From Mucilaginibacter defluvii (lineage in GTDB: Bacteria > Bacteroidota > Bacteroidia > Sphingobacteriales > Sphingobacteriaceae): DNA of 64,000 nucleotides. Position numbers and translations under genes: made by a program. The notes beneath the pieces were generated by a model. It had not been told where the DNA came from, did not search any database, and saw only the letters and a program-made list of their open reading frames with translations. This document shows, one piece after another, positions 34,901 through 43,401 of this stretch. Location of the stretch: contig NZ_BAABJI010000004.1 of the NCBI RefSeq assembly GCF_039543225.1, positions 372,001 through 436,000 on the forward strand. The letters are read 5' to 3'. Each line of letters begins with the position of its first letter. Position 1 is the stretch's first letter.

Positions 34901-35278
34901 ACTGATCTATCAAAACTGGAAAATGAAACTGAACTGATCGCTTTCAAACAGCAGCTCCATGACCGTTTTGGCCCCGTACCACCACAGGTTAATGATCTGC
35001 TGAATACCATGCGCCTGCAATGGCTGGGCAAGGCAATAGGCTTCGAAAAAATATCACTTAAAAAGAATGTATTGCGCGGTTATTTTATAACTAACCAACA
35101 ATCGCCATACTTTGAAACAGATGCATTCAGACGCGTACTTACCTTTGTTCAGGGTAATCCACGCCGCACTAACCTTAAAGAAGTTAAAAACACGTTGCGA
35201 CTAAGCATCGACAGTGTAAGTACCATTGATGAGGCGGTGGAGCTATTGAGTGAGGTTGCAGGTGTGGTAGAAGTATGA
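31925..35278 (+). CDS. mfd: Transcription-repair coupling factor Mfd
   Basis: Mfd removes RNA polymerase stalled at DNA lesions and recruits UvrA. The 1117 residues include a UvrB-homology region at the N-terminus, an RNA-polymerase-interaction domain (about 440-520, with GDYVTHIDHGIGKYAGLE), the RecG-like helicase with Walker A GDVGFGKTE, Walker B DEEQKFGV, TATPIPRTLH, GRVGRSNKKAY and a C-terminal autoinhibitory domain. The start is a TTG at 31925: the next methionine is at residue 57, inside the conserved domain, and the resulting MDIRDILERYKAD fits Bacteroidota homologues. Assignment is firm. Confidence 0.97.
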   Translation: MDIRDILERYKADKRVTALASALNARKNPRVQLRGLVGSGDAAIAVALYFLQHRHMIFVLPEREEAAYFQADLESLTGKEVLLFPSSYRKPFEFTQPDSSNVLARAEVLNELNHSSEYGRLIVTYPEALAEKVIDRSSLEKNTLEMSVGSSLSIDFIIEFLVEYDFERVDFVYEPGQFSVRGGIVDIFSFSHNLPYRAEFFGDYVESIRTFEIDSQLSAEQVKSITIVPNVQSKFLTENNISLLEYVEPDTQVWMKDVQFTLDIIKTGHKKATELWKALSADEKQQNPEWIDPKFSFTDEKMIADQLRDFAVVEFGKQFFYEADEQMHFEMRPQPSFNKDFSLLIHNLKNNEADKIENFIVTDSPKQIERLYAILDDLDKTIKFTPINIALREGFVDHEQHLACYTDHQIFDRYYKYKLKKSYQRSQAITLKDLRELKSGDYVTHIDHGIGKYAGLEKVEVNGKTQEMIRLIYADNDLLYVNINSLNRISKYSGKEGHQPKMNKLGTDTWERLKKTTKKKVKDIARDLIKLYAVRKAQTGNAFSPDSYLQTELEASFLYEDTPDQEKATLDFKKDMESPHPMDRLICGDVGFGKTEVAVRAAFKAVADSKQVAILVPTTILAAQHYKTFSDRLKGFPCNIDYVNRFKSSKQIKETLEKLKEGKVDIIIGTHRLVSKDVKFKDLGLMIIDEEQKFGVSTKEKLKQMRANVDTLTLTATPIPRTLHFSLMGARDLSIISTPPPNRQPVVTELHVFNDKLIKEAVEFELARGGQVFFIHNRVSDLPQLGGLIRKLVPHARIGIAHGQLDGDALEDVMMKFVNAEYDVLVATTIIEAGLDIPNSNTIIINHAHMFGLSDLHQMRGRVGRSNKKAYCYLLSPPLSTLTSEARKRLSAIEEFSDLGSGFNVAMRDLDIRGSGNLLGAEQSGFIAEIGFEMYHKILDEAIQELKDDEFKEVFPDDKPRAFISFTQIDTDQEILIPNEYVTNLSERYNLYTDLSKLENETELIAFKQQLHDRFGPVPPQVNDLLNTMRLQWLGKAIGFEKISLKKNVLRGYFITNQQSPYFETDAFRRVLTFVQGNPRRTNLKEVKNTLRLSIDSVSTIDEAVELLSEVAGVVEV

Positions 35279-35293
35279 GCCAATCTGTAAAAG

Positions 35294-35336
35294 CAATAAC
35301 AATAAAAGCAGCTCTAAAGCTGCTTTTATTGTTATA
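35294..35336. terminator. Strong terminator after mfd
   Basis: AACAATAAAAGCAGCT pairs with AGCTGCTTTTATTGTT around a three-base loop, giving a stem of over 15 base pairs with A and T runs; serves mfd and possibly the converging def. Confidence 0.92.
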
Positions 35337-35378
35337 TAGTATGTAATTTATAATTCACTAGTCCCGGCTCACAAAAAA

Positions 35379-35951
35379 CTATCTTCCTTTTTTTGCGTTC
35401 GGGAATTTCATTTTATAGTCTACCTTAACAGCCCCTTTTGAGATATCGCCCAGGCGTTTCTCGATCAGGCGCTTACGTAGCGGGCTTAATTTATCGGTAA
35501 AAAGTTTACCCTCAATATGGTCATATTCATGTTGAATGATGCGTGCCGCCATGCCAGAAACTACATCTTCATGATGCTTCCAGTTTTCATCATAATATGA
35601 TATTTTGATGGTTGGCTTGCGGTAAACATCTTCCCTCACATCGGGTATGCTCAGGCAGCCCTCGTTAAAACCCCATTCTTCGCCTGTTTCCTCAATAATC
35701 TGCGCGTTAATGAACGCTTTTTTAAAGTTGGCCAGTTCCGGCTCCTCATCGTCAAACGGCGTGGCATCTACTACAAACAAACGCATGGAAAGGCCTATTT
35801 GCGGAGCCGCCAGCCCAACGCCACGCGCATTGTACATGGTTTCAAACATATCATTAACCAATTCTTTTATATGCGGATATTCGTCGGGCTCAATAGCTGT
35901 GGCTTTTTTGCGTAAAACAGGATCGCCGTATGCGATAATAGGATACTTCAT
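35379..35951 (-). CDS. def: Peptide deformylase
   Basis: Peptide deformylase removes the formyl group from new proteins. All three motifs are intact: GVGLAAPQIG (44-53), EGCLS with metal ligand Cys99, and QHEYDHIEG with His141, Glu142 and His145. The 190-residue length and the C-terminal basic tail (MKFPNAKKGR) are usual for Bacteroidota. It follows the M16 peptidase gene by 23 bases on the same strand. Confidence 0.97.
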   Translation of the reverse strand: MKYPIIAYGDPVLRKKATAIEPDEYPHIKELVNDMFETMYNARGVGLAAPQIGLSMRLFVVDATPFDDEEPELANFKKAFINAQIIEETGEEWGFNEGCLSIPDVREDVYRKPTIKISYYDENWKHHEDVVSGMAARIIQHEYDHIEGKLFTDKLSPLRKRLIEKRLGDISKGAVKVDYKMKFPNAKKGR

Positions 35952-35974
35952 AGTACAAAAATACGTGAAAAAAT

Positions 35975-37201
35975 TTATTTAGGTTCAAATACCAATGTCA
36001 TCAGGCGGTTATTATCAAACACTTCGTTGCATATCCGCAACACCTGGTCGGCCGTTACGGCGTTTACTTTGGCAAACACTTCGTCCAGGCTATCGGCATG
36101 ACCAAAATCAAGCAGGCTCTTAGCCATGGAGATGATCAGGCTCATGCGGCTTTCCTCGGCAAGCGCGATCTGGCCGATAAACTTTTGTTTAGCCTGATGG
36201 AATTGCAGCGTGCCCAGTTTGTTATCGCGCATCTTTTTCAGTTCCCGCTGGATCAACTTGGTAGCTTTGGCCGCTTTTTCGGCATCGGTACCAAAGTATA
36301 TCGAGAACATGCCCGTATCCGTCAGAGAGGTATAATTCGACTCAATAGTGTAAGCTATGCCGTGCTTTTCGCGTATCTCTAGGTTAAGCCGGCTGCTCAT
36401 ACCCATGCCACCCAGCAGGTTATTAGCCAGCAGTAAACCATATTTATCTTCGTGTGAAGATGAATAAGCTTGTGTGCCTATAACACAATGGGTTTGTGTA
36501 ATGGGCTTTTGTTGGACGATATGTGCGGATGAATTAATTGCGGGCGCCAGCCGTTGTTTTTTATTGTAATTTGCTGGTACTGGGCCAAAATATTTTTCGG
36601 CAAGCTTAACCACTTTTTTAAAATCGTAATTGCCAAAAACGCCGAATACCATTTCGTCCGTAGCGTAGTTAGCTTTAATGAATTGGCTAATGTCGTCCCC
36701 GTTCAATTGCTCAACTGTTTCGGCGGTGCCGAGTATATTGTTGCCAAGCGGGTGGCCGCTGAACAACATGCCTTCAAAGTCATCCTGTATAGCTTCTTCG
36801 GGCTGATCGAGGTATGAGGCAATCTCATCCTGGATAACGCCCCGCTCCTTCTCCAGTTCGTCTTGAGGGAATGTGCTGTGAAATAATATATCTTCAAACA
36901 GGTCGGCAGCCCGTTCCAGGTGCTCCTGCAAAAATGAGGCGTGAATACACGTGTACTCTTTGGTGGTATAAGCATTCAGATCGGCACCCACCAGTTCAAG
37001 GCGGTTTAATATCTGCGAGGTGTTGCGCCGCTCGGTTTCTTTAAATACCAGGTGCTCTATAAAATGCGCGAGGCCATCTTTTCCTGGCGCTTCATCGCGC
37101 GAGCCGGCATTAATTAAAAAACAGCAATGCGTAATCGCGAATGGTGCGTGTTTAAACAGTATACGTATGCCGTTGGGCAACCTATGTAGCTGATGATCCA
37201 T
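35975..37201 (-). CDS. M16-family zinc peptidase (pitrilysin/insulinase-like)
   Basis: A 408-residue processing-type peptidase. The inverted zinc motif HFIEH (His46, Glu49, His50) is complete, and EKERGVIQDEIASY supplies the distal glutamate ligand about 75 residues later. The C-terminal half is the catalytically inactive M16 lobe (TGMFSIYFGTDAEKA). With no signal peptide it appears cytoplasmic or is exported otherwise. Single-chain M16B members often work as pairs or homodimers. Together with def it forms a short operon. Confidence 0.93.
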   Translation of the reverse strand: MDHQLHRLPNGIRILFKHAPFAITHCCFLINAGSRDEAPGKDGLAHFIEHLVFKETERRNTSQILNRLELVGADLNAYTTKEYTCIHASFLQEHLERAADLFEDILFHSTFPQDELEKERGVIQDEIASYLDQPEEAIQDDFEGMLFSGHPLGNNILGTAETVEQLNGDDISQFIKANYATDEMVFGVFGNYDFKKVVKLAEKYFGPVPANYNKKQRLAPAINSSAHIVQQKPITQTHCVIGTQAYSSSHEDKYGLLLANNLLGGMGMSSRLNLEIREKHGIAYTIESNYTSLTDTGMFSIYFGTDAEKAAKATKLIQRELKKMRDNKLGTLQFHQAKQKFIGQIALAEESRMSLIISMAKSLLDFGHADSLDEVFAKVNAVTADQVLRICNEVFDNNRLMTLVFEPK

Positions 37202-37324
37202 ATTAAGTGCGCAAAGATAGGGTTAATTAAAGCAAACAATGTCAGCCTTATGTATAGTGGCATTTGCAGGCTTAATAACAGTTGCCACATGCGCAATTGC
37301 ATTTAATTGCGGTTATTTATTTGT

Positions 37325-37356
37325 TTTGTGTTACATTAGTAGTAAAAATTACTTTG
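37325..37356 (+). promoter_or_regulatory. Possible promoter of hpt
   Basis: TTTG at 37325-37328 and TTACTTTG at 37349-37356, 20 bases apart, resemble the Bacteroidota pair (one mismatch in the -7 box). Predicted leader about 55 bases. Confidence 0.4.
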
Positions 37357-37417
37357 CATATTAAGCCATACCCCAAGGCTGATGCAAAGCAGGTACAACA
37401 CCCACAAAAAAACTGAC

Positions 37418-37954
37418 ATGAATATTAAGATAGCCGACCTTGAATTTGAACCGTTTATAGCAGCCGATGAAATAGAAAAACGTGTTAGGGTGATAGGCGC
37501 GCAGCTTAATGTTGATTTTAAACATACAACGCCCATTATTGTAGGTGTGCTTAACGGTAGCTTTATATTTATAGCCGACCTGATTAAGCAGATCACTATA
37601 CCCTGCGAGGTTACCTTTACCAAGTTGGCATCATACTATGGTGGCACATCAAGCACACGCAAGGTACGCGAGGACATTGATTTGAGTGTTGATATTGAAG
37701 GCCGCGACGTGATATTGATTGAGGATATTGTAGAAAGCGGTAATACCCTGCATTATTTGTTGGATAAACTTGCTGTGCGCAAACCAAAATCGATAACAGT
37801 ATGCACGCTGCTGCTTAAGCCCGCCGCCCTCGACCATAAGATAGATGCGCTGAAATATGTAGGCTTTGAAATTGAGAACGATTTTGTGATAGGCTACGGG
37901 CTGGATTACCAGGAACTCGGCCGTAATTTAAAAGAGATTTACAGGAAGGTGTAA
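37418..37954 (+). CDS. hpt: Hypoxanthine phosphoribosyltransferase
   Basis: Hpt salvages hypoxanthine and guanine by attaching them to PRPP. From the ATG at 37418 (MNIKIADLEFEPF) it has 178 residues; the frame start at 37382 adds 12 residues that look like leader. Motifs are PIIVGVLNGSFIFIADL, SYYGGTSSTRKVRED (flexible loop), and the PRPP loop VILIEDIVESGNTL. The C-terminal VGFEIENDFVIGYGLDYQE is typical. It is monocistronic with its own promoter-like element. Confidence 0.95.
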   Translation: MNIKIADLEFEPFIAADEIEKRVRVIGAQLNVDFKHTTPIIVGVLNGSFIFIADLIKQITIPCEVTFTKLASYYGGTSSTRKVREDIDLSVDIEGRDVILIEDIVESGNTLHYLLDKLAVRKPKSITVCTLLLKPAALDHKIDALKYVGFEIENDFVIGYGLDYQELGRNLKEIYRKV

Positions 37955-37989
37955 TCACCCCGAACTAACCCTTCCAATGGAGAGGGTTT

Positions 37990-38085
37990 AAGATATTCTT
38001 GTCTTTTCGACGAGGTACACGCGGAGAGATCTATCGCCTGGCAATGAACGCGTGAAGAGTCCTCACTAACGTTCGGAATGAAAAA
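37990..38085. repeat. Probable dispersed intergenic repeat (MITE/REP-like)
   Basis: The ends are imperfect inverted repeats: TTGTCTTTTCGACGAGG on the left and, on the right, CGTTCGGAATGAAAAAA, whose complement TTTTCATTCCGAACG resembles it; inner parts GGAGAGATCT and AAGAGTCCTC are also complementary in part. I recall similar TGTCATTTCGACGAGG/CGTTCGGAATGACA elements scattered between genes of Sphingobacteriaceae. Only one copy is in this window. Confidence 0.5.
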
Positions 38086-38093
38086 AATTTATA

Positions 38094-38131
38094 AAAAGAA
38101 GAGCCTGCAATATTGCAGGCTCTTCTTTTTA
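38094..38131. terminator. Bidirectional terminator between hpt and trhO
   Basis: A perfect palindrome AAAAAGAAGAGCCTGCAAT / ATTGCAGGCTCTTCTTTTT of about 19 base pairs reaching the trhO stop codon. Confidence 0.95.
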
Positions 38132-39091
38132 TATTTCCGTGGCTGGTTGCAGCTTGGTCTTTTTCGTGTTTACTGGTTGCGGTACTTTTACGTAGTAGCC
38201 CGTACCATCGTAAGTACGCTTGCGGGGGTGGCTCATGCAGGCATCGCTACAGCAGCCTTCCATTTTGGTGCCGCAGGCATCGCATTGGGTAAAGTGTTCG
38301 TTGCACTCGGGGTTAGCGCAGTTGATCATCTTATCAGTAATGGCGCCGCAGTTATAACATTTTGAAATAACTTCAGGGTTTACGCTGTTTACATCAACCG
38401 ACAGGCGATTATCGAAAACGTAACATTTTCCTTCAAAATCCTTACCGCCGGCCTCCTTGCCATATTTTATAATGCCGCCATGTAATTGGTAAACATCGGT
38501 AAAACCTTCGTGCAATAACAGGGCCGATGCCTTTTCGCATTTGATGCCGCCGGTGCAATAGGTCAATATCTTTTTATCCTTGTATTGCGCCAGCTCGTTG
38601 ATCATGGCCGGGAAATCGCGAAAGTTATCAATGTCAAGTGTTACGGCATTTTTGAATTTGCCTAAAGAGTGTTCGTAATTTGAGCGAACGTCGAGTATCA
38701 CCACATCATCCCGGTCCTTCATCTCCATAAATTCAACCGGTTCCAGGTGTTTACCGGTTTTTTGTTGCGGGTTGATGATATGCGGATCGCGCAGGCCCGA
38801 GTGCACGATCTCCGATTTATAACGAACGTGCATTTTTACGAACGACGGTTCGTCAACCTCATCAATCTTAAACTCCAGGGAGTCAAAGCGGCTATCAGCC
38901 TTAATCGCGTCCATATAAGCCTGGCAGGCTTCAACCGTGCCGGATACGGTACCGTTAAGCCCTTCACCGGCTACAATTATGCGACCGGTTAAGCCAAGTT
39001 GTTTACAAAATTGAAGGTGATCTGCGGCATACTGCTCCGCATCAGCTATTGTTGTGTAACAATAGTACAGTAGGGTATTATACTTTGCCAT
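38129..39091 (-). CDS. trhO: Oxygen-dependent tRNA uridine-34 hydroxylase TrhO
   Basis: TrhO (YceA) hydroxylates the wobble uridine of certain tRNAs to ho5U using molecular oxygen. The 320 residues have an N-terminal UPF0176 domain (GRIIVAGEGLNGTVSGT), a rhodanese domain with the active-site cysteine in TYCTGGIKCEKA (Cys179), and a C-terminal cysteine-rich metal-binding part (CYNCG, CANPEC, CDACG, CCSDACMSHPRKR). All parts are intact. The methyltransferase at 8122-8763 could act on ho5U, but no linkage is shown. Confidence 0.94.
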   Translation of the reverse strand: MAKYNTLLYYCYTTIADAEQYAADHLQFCKQLGLTGRIIVAGEGLNGTVSGTVEACQAYMDAIKADSRFDSLEFKIDEVDEPSFVKMHVRYKSEIVHSGLRDPHIINPQQKTGKHLEPVEFMEMKDRDDVVILDVRSNYEHSLGKFKNAVTLDIDNFRDFPAMINELAQYKDKKILTYCTGGIKCEKASALLLHEGFTDVYQLHGGIIKYGKEAGGKDFEGKCYVFDNRLSVDVNSVNPEVISKCYNCGAITDKMINCANPECNEHFTQCDACGTKMEGCCSDACMSHPRKRTYDGTGYYVKVPQPVNTKKTKLQPATEI

Positions 39092-39192
39092 AAATACATT
39101 GATACCGCTGCAAACGGTGTTAAATGAGCCGCAAAGATAATCAATATCGTTTGAACTGTAAATAGCCGTATTTTAATCGGAATTAATCAACC

Positions 39193-39537
39193 TTACTGCT
39201 TCGCTTTGGCGGCTTTGCTTTCCTGCTGTTTGGCCAATGCTTTAATCGCCTTGTTAAAAAGCGCGATATCGTGGGCGTTGGTAAGTTTTTTCACTTCCTC
39301 ACCATCAACTTCATAAGTCATCGCGGAATTGTTCATGGTTGATACCGCTATCTTGTCGCCATCAATTTCGTAGGACATAAAGCTTTCCGGGTCCATATGG
39401 ACGATTTTGGTTTTTGTATTATCCAATACAATTTTTCCGGAAGTGCTTAGTGTTTCGGTATGGGTTTCGCTTCCATAATTGCATGATGCAAATGCAATGC
39501 TCAGGCTTAACACTAAAACAGCAGCTAATTTTTTCAT
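39193..39537 (-). CDS. Small lipoprotein of unknown function
   Basis: A 114-residue protein with lipoprotein signal SLSIAFASC (acylated cysteine at about residue 19). The mature part is polar, with two similar stretches, FMSYEIDGDKIAVST and AMTYEVDGEEVKKLT, that look like a small internal repeat of beta strands, and a Lys/Ala-rich C-terminal helix. No homologue was recognised. It follows trhO's start on the same strand by 101 bases and precedes the DUF5686 gene. Probably periplasmic-facing, anchored in a membrane. Confidence 0.7.
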   Translation of the reverse strand: MKKLAAVLVLSLSIAFASCNYGSETHTETLSTSGKIVLDNTKTKIVHMDPESFMSYEIDGDKIAVSTMNNSAMTYEVDGEEVKKLTNAHDIALFNKAIKALAKQQESKAAKAKQ

Positions 39538-39584
39538 GGCGATGCGTTTTGATTTATTGTTAGACGCACCGCGCCCCGTAATTG

Positions 39585-42074
39585 TTACCTGATACCGTAA
39601 TAAAGCCTGATGCCCTGCACGTATTTCTGGTTACCAACAAATGATATACCGTAATCAACCCGGAAAAACAGCTTTTTAACACCTACATACAGCTCAGAGT
39701 AATTACGGCGGTTGTTTGTATTGAGATAGTTTGCACCAATTACTTCTTCAAGCTTTAAGCCCCGTAAAAAGCCGATCTTGTTAAAAAGTACTCCCGAGAA
39801 ATTATGAAAATAATGGGCTTCAACAAAAGTTCTGTCAGTACTGAATTCATAAAAAGGCAGAAAGTGGAAGCTACCCACATAAGTAGGGTCGAAGGTGGTA
39901 CCCACGTTGCCTAAAAAGTGGTTATAATCCATAAAGTAAAGGGTGTTTCGGTTAAAGAATGTGCCCGCGGTTACTTTATATGATGAACGGCCGTACAGTC
40001 CCATGGTAATTTCATCCTGCGAAAGGTCAACCGAAGCAAAATCATAATCCACGTCAGAGCCCAGCACATTATTGATCCCTTTACGATAATTAAATATAAG
40101 CGTTGGGTATTTTGATTTTACGTAGTACTTTCCATCTGGCCGGTTTAAGTAACGTGGATTAAAGGTAAATTCAACCGAGGTTTTAAACGTAAGGGCATTA
40201 TGGTCCGGAAACAGGAACGAGCGGTCGTCCGCCGGTGCGGTAACCGGCGCCAGCGGATTGTTTGACCGGTAATCTTTATTCTTCGAATCAAAAATGTGGT
40301 TAAAAGAGGTGTTGTATAACTGCCTGCGGTTAGAGTATCCCAGGCTGGTGTTCCATAATATGCCCGCAGCCAGTTCGCGCTGATAGCCAACCTCTCCAAA
40401 TTTAGAGCGATAGTATTTTACGTAGTTATTCTCATAAATGAGTGAGCTAACTGTATTAAAGAAAAGAGAGCGTGTGCCTACGTTGTTAAGATCCAAAACA
40501 TCCGACCCAAAACTTGTATAGATTTTTGCGTTGTTAAACTGGTCGTATAAATAGCTGGCCTTTACGTTTGTACTAAACATCTTACTCGAAAAACCGTAGT
40601 GCAGCGTAGGCTGAACGGTAATATTGCTGAGGTTAGTGAACTGCCTGCTGAATGTCGGCCTGAAATCAATACCCCAGCCTTCAACCGTGTTGTAAAAAAT
40701 CGTCTTATAAAAAGGCTCAATGCGTACCGAGCGTTTGGTGCGCCAATCAGTAGCGATGTAGGGAAATATTAACCATGATACCGGCTTAAACTGGTTCTGC
40801 GATTTTTGCATCGAGTCAAGGTATTCGGCCGAATGGGTTATTTCAAAAACGCTGTCTTTGCGAATGTAGTCCCGTTTTTCCTGGGCGGTAAGCGGTATCG
40901 GGCGGGTTTCATTCCAATACTCGCTGGTTTTTTTGTTGGCGGCGGTATCTACCTTTAAAATCTCACCATTAAAAAAGCCAGGTTCAAATTTAGGGTCAAG
41001 TTTATAGTTATTATAAATGGCTACATAATAGCCTGCAAATTGAAAGCCGAATACATTGCCGCCAAAATCAAAATGCGCCGATACGGGCATCCATTTATCG
41101 TTTTCAACAGGCACAAATTGCTGACTGATCTGCAAGGTATCAATCAGGTTGATCATATTGGTTTTGCCGGTCAGCATCAGGTCGGCACCATAAATGCGCC
41201 AATCGCCATGTACAATGTAAATATTACCCTGAAAAGCCTGGCTGTATTTTCGGCGAGGGATGATCTGTATTTTATCAATAGTTTCGCCGTTTGATATCGT
41301 GCTGCCTATCAGTTTAAACCGGTAAAAATCAAAGGCGTTATCAGCTACGGGTGTAACAAAGCCACGCGCGCTTAAGCCGTTTATAGTAAATACGTTATCG
41401 TACAGGTTGAATTGCAGGTCTGAAGCCTTGTTGTAGCTAAAGGCGGTGTTTTGGCCGGCTACTTTAGAGGCGATGGTTATTTCGCGCACCTTGTTGGGTC
41501 GCTCAAAATTAAATTTTGAAAGTGATTCTGACTGATAAAGAATTCCCCTGCCGTTTGAATCGAGATCAAGCGCACGGGTAACTTCCTTGCTCATCAGGTT
41601 TTTAGGTGATTTTATAAGTTTTTGTACACCTTTTATATATACCGCGCATGAGTAGCCTTTTACTTCTTCAAGATAGAATTTGCGTTTTTTTACCACCTCG
41701 CGCATAATAGCCATGCCGGGGTCGGCATTGGCGGAGCGTTTTCCGGTAACGGTTACTTCGTTCAACAAAAATATTTCATCCTGCAATTGAACATTGTTTT
41801 CAACGTCTTTATCGGTAATGGTAATTTTTACTACCTTTTCCTTATATCCTACAAAGCGATAAACTACATTGTACTGCCCGGGGCTAAGGCGCAGGTCATA
41901 CCGTCCAAATTCATTAGCCGTAGTGCCGTAGGTGGAATTGCGTATGTATACAGAAGTGAACGGAATTACCTTACCATCAGCATCGGTTATTTTCCCCATA
42001 AGCTCATATTGCTGCTGAGCGAAGGCGGCAAACGTGCTTAAAACACTTAAAATCAACAGTAAATATCTTCTCAT
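39585..42074 (-). CDS. DUF5686 / CarboxypepD-regulatory outer-membrane protein
   Basis: An 829-residue secreted protein from the ATG at 42074 (MRRYLLLILSVLSTFAAFAQ, signal peptide). Residues about 22-105 form a carboxypeptidase-regulatory-like domain (LMGKITDADGKVIPFTSVYIRN, YDLRLSPGQYNVVYRFVGYKEKVV). The remaining part is long, rich in aromatic-ended strands, and ends VQGIRLYYGIR, as in outer-membrane beta-barrels; the combination is characteristic of DUF5686 proteins. The 7-codon-earlier ATG is a less good signal start. The role is not known to me; relation to TonB-dependent receptors is only by the N-terminal domain. Confidence 0.82.
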   Translation of the reverse strand: MRRYLLLILSVLSTFAAFAQQQYELMGKITDADGKVIPFTSVYIRNSTYGTTANEFGRYDLRLSPGQYNVVYRFVGYKEKVVKITITDKDVENNVQLQDEIFLLNEVTVTGKRSANADPGMAIMREVVKKRKFYLEEVKGYSCAVYIKGVQKLIKSPKNLMSKEVTRALDLDSNGRGILYQSESLSKFNFERPNKVREITIASKVAGQNTAFSYNKASDLQFNLYDNVFTINGLSARGFVTPVADNAFDFYRFKLIGSTISNGETIDKIQIIPRRKYSQAFQGNIYIVHGDWRIYGADLMLTGKTNMINLIDTLQISQQFVPVENDKWMPVSAHFDFGGNVFGFQFAGYYVAIYNNYKLDPKFEPGFFNGEILKVDTAANKKTSEYWNETRPIPLTAQEKRDYIRKDSVFEITHSAEYLDSMQKSQNQFKPVSWLIFPYIATDWRTKRSVRIEPFYKTIFYNTVEGWGIDFRPTFSRQFTNLSNITVQPTLHYGFSSKMFSTNVKASYLYDQFNNAKIYTSFGSDVLDLNNVGTRSLFFNTVSSLIYENNYVKYYRSKFGEVGYQRELAAGILWNTSLGYSNRRQLYNTSFNHIFDSKNKDYRSNNPLAPVTAPADDRSFLFPDHNALTFKTSVEFTFNPRYLNRPDGKYYVKSKYPTLIFNYRKGINNVLGSDVDYDFASVDLSQDEITMGLYGRSSYKVTAGTFFNRNTLYFMDYNHFLGNVGTTFDPTYVGSFHFLPFYEFSTDRTFVEAHYFHNFSGVLFNKIGFLRGLKLEEVIGANYLNTNNRRNYSELYVGVKKLFFRVDYGISFVGNQKYVQGIRLYYGIR

Positions 42075-42172
42075 AGTTGTATTCACATAATACAATCACT
42101 GATAAAAATGTTTTATTATAGGCAGATATATTTCAAACGTTGATTTTTACACACTAATAAGTTTTCAATGTG

Positions 42173-42180
42173 TAATTTTG
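42173..42180 (+). promoter_or_regulatory. -7 box of the kbl operon promoter
   Basis: A perfect TAATTTTG ends 22 bases before the kbl ATG. No TTG at the expected distance was found, so this is a single-box call. Confidence 0.5.
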
Positions 42181-42202
42181 CCCGATAAACTAAACTGACT
42201 TT

Positions 42203-43393
42203 ATGTACAATACACTGCAGCCTGTATTACAGCAGGAACTTACCGAAATAGAGAATGCCGGATTATATAAAAGGGAGCGCATTATAACCTCACCGCAAGG
42301 TGCTGATATAACCGTTCAGGGTGGTAAAGAGGTGATTAACTTTTGCGCTAATAATTACCTGGGTCTTTCATCACACCCACGGGTAATTGAGGCAGCAAAA
42401 GCTACTATGGATACCCATGGTTACGGCCTATCATCTGTGCGCTTTATTTGTGGTACGCAGGATATACATAAGCAGCTTGAACAAAAGATATCTGAATTTT
42501 TAGGTACCGAAGATACCATTCTATACGCCGCGGCATTTGATGCTAACGGCGGTGTTTTTGAGCCTTTGTTTAACGATAAGGATGCTATTATATCCGACGA
42601 GTTGAACCATGCCTCAATTATTGACGGTGTGCGCTTGTGTAAAGCGCAACGTCATCGATATAAACATGATGATATGGCCGACCTGGAAGAAAAGCTGAAA
42701 GCTACGCAAGATTTGCGTCACCGTATTATTGTTACTGATGGCGCCTTTAGTATGGATGGTACCATAGCCCAGCTTGACAAGGTTTGTGAACTGGCCGAAA
42801 AATACAATGCCTTGGTGATGATAGACGAGAGCCATTGCTCCGGCTTTATGGGTAAAACCGGCCGCGGTACGCACGAGCATCACAATGTAATGGGTAAGAT
42901 AGATATCATTACCGGTACGTTGGGCAAAGCACTGGGTGGTGCATCCGGTGGTTTTACATCGGGCCGTAAAGAGATTATAGATATGCTGCGCCAGCGTTCA
43001 CGCCCTTACCTGTTCAGTAATACCTTGGCTCCGGCCATTACCGGTGCTTCAATAGCCGTGTTGGAAATGCTGAACGAAACTACTGACCTGCGCGATAAAC
43101 TGGAAAGCAACACCCAATACTTCCGCGAAAAAATGACTGCTGCAGGTTTCGATATTAAACCCGGCGTACACCCAATAGTTCCTGTTATGTTATATGATGC
43201 CAAACTGGCGCAGGAGTTTGCCGCTAAAATGCTGGACGAGGGTATTTATGTTATCGGTTTTTACTACCCGGTAGTACCACAAGGCAAGGCGCGTATACGT
43301 GTGCAACTATCCGCCGCTCATGAGCAGGAGCATTTGGACAAAGCAATAGCAGCGTTCACTAAGGTTGGCAAAGAATTAAAAGTAATTGAGTAA
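42203..43393 (+). CDS. kbl: Glycine C-acetyltransferase (2-amino-3-ketobutyrate CoA ligase)
   Basis: Kbl splits 2-amino-3-oxobutyrate with CoA into glycine and acetyl-CoA in threonine breakdown. The 396-residue PLP enzyme of the alpha-oxoamine synthase family shows FCANNYLGLSSHP, GYGLSSVRFICGTQDIHK, MIDESHCSGFMGKTGRG and the PLP lysine in GTLGKALGG (Lys242). The match to Kbl is close throughout, better than to serine palmitoyltransferase or KBL-like BioF. It heads a plus-strand run of five genes. Confidence 0.95.
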   Translation: MYNTLQPVLQQELTEIENAGLYKRERIITSPQGADITVQGGKEVINFCANNYLGLSSHPRVIEAAKATMDTHGYGLSSVRFICGTQDIHKQLEQKISEFLGTEDTILYAAAFDANGGVFEPLFNDKDAIISDELNHASIIDGVRLCKAQRHRYKHDDMADLEEKLKATQDLRHRIIVTDGAFSMDGTIAQLDKVCELAEKYNALVMIDESHCSGFMGKTGRGTHEHHNVMGKIDIITGTLGKALGGASGGFTSGRKEIIDMLRQRSRPYLFSNTLAPAITGASIAVLEMLNETTDLRDKLESNTQYFREKMTAAGFDIKPGVHPIVPVMLYDAKLAQEFAAKMLDEGIYVIGFYYPVVPQGKARIRVQLSAAHEQEHLDKAIAAFTKVGKELKVIE

Positions 43394-43401
43394 TTTTGGA
43401 A

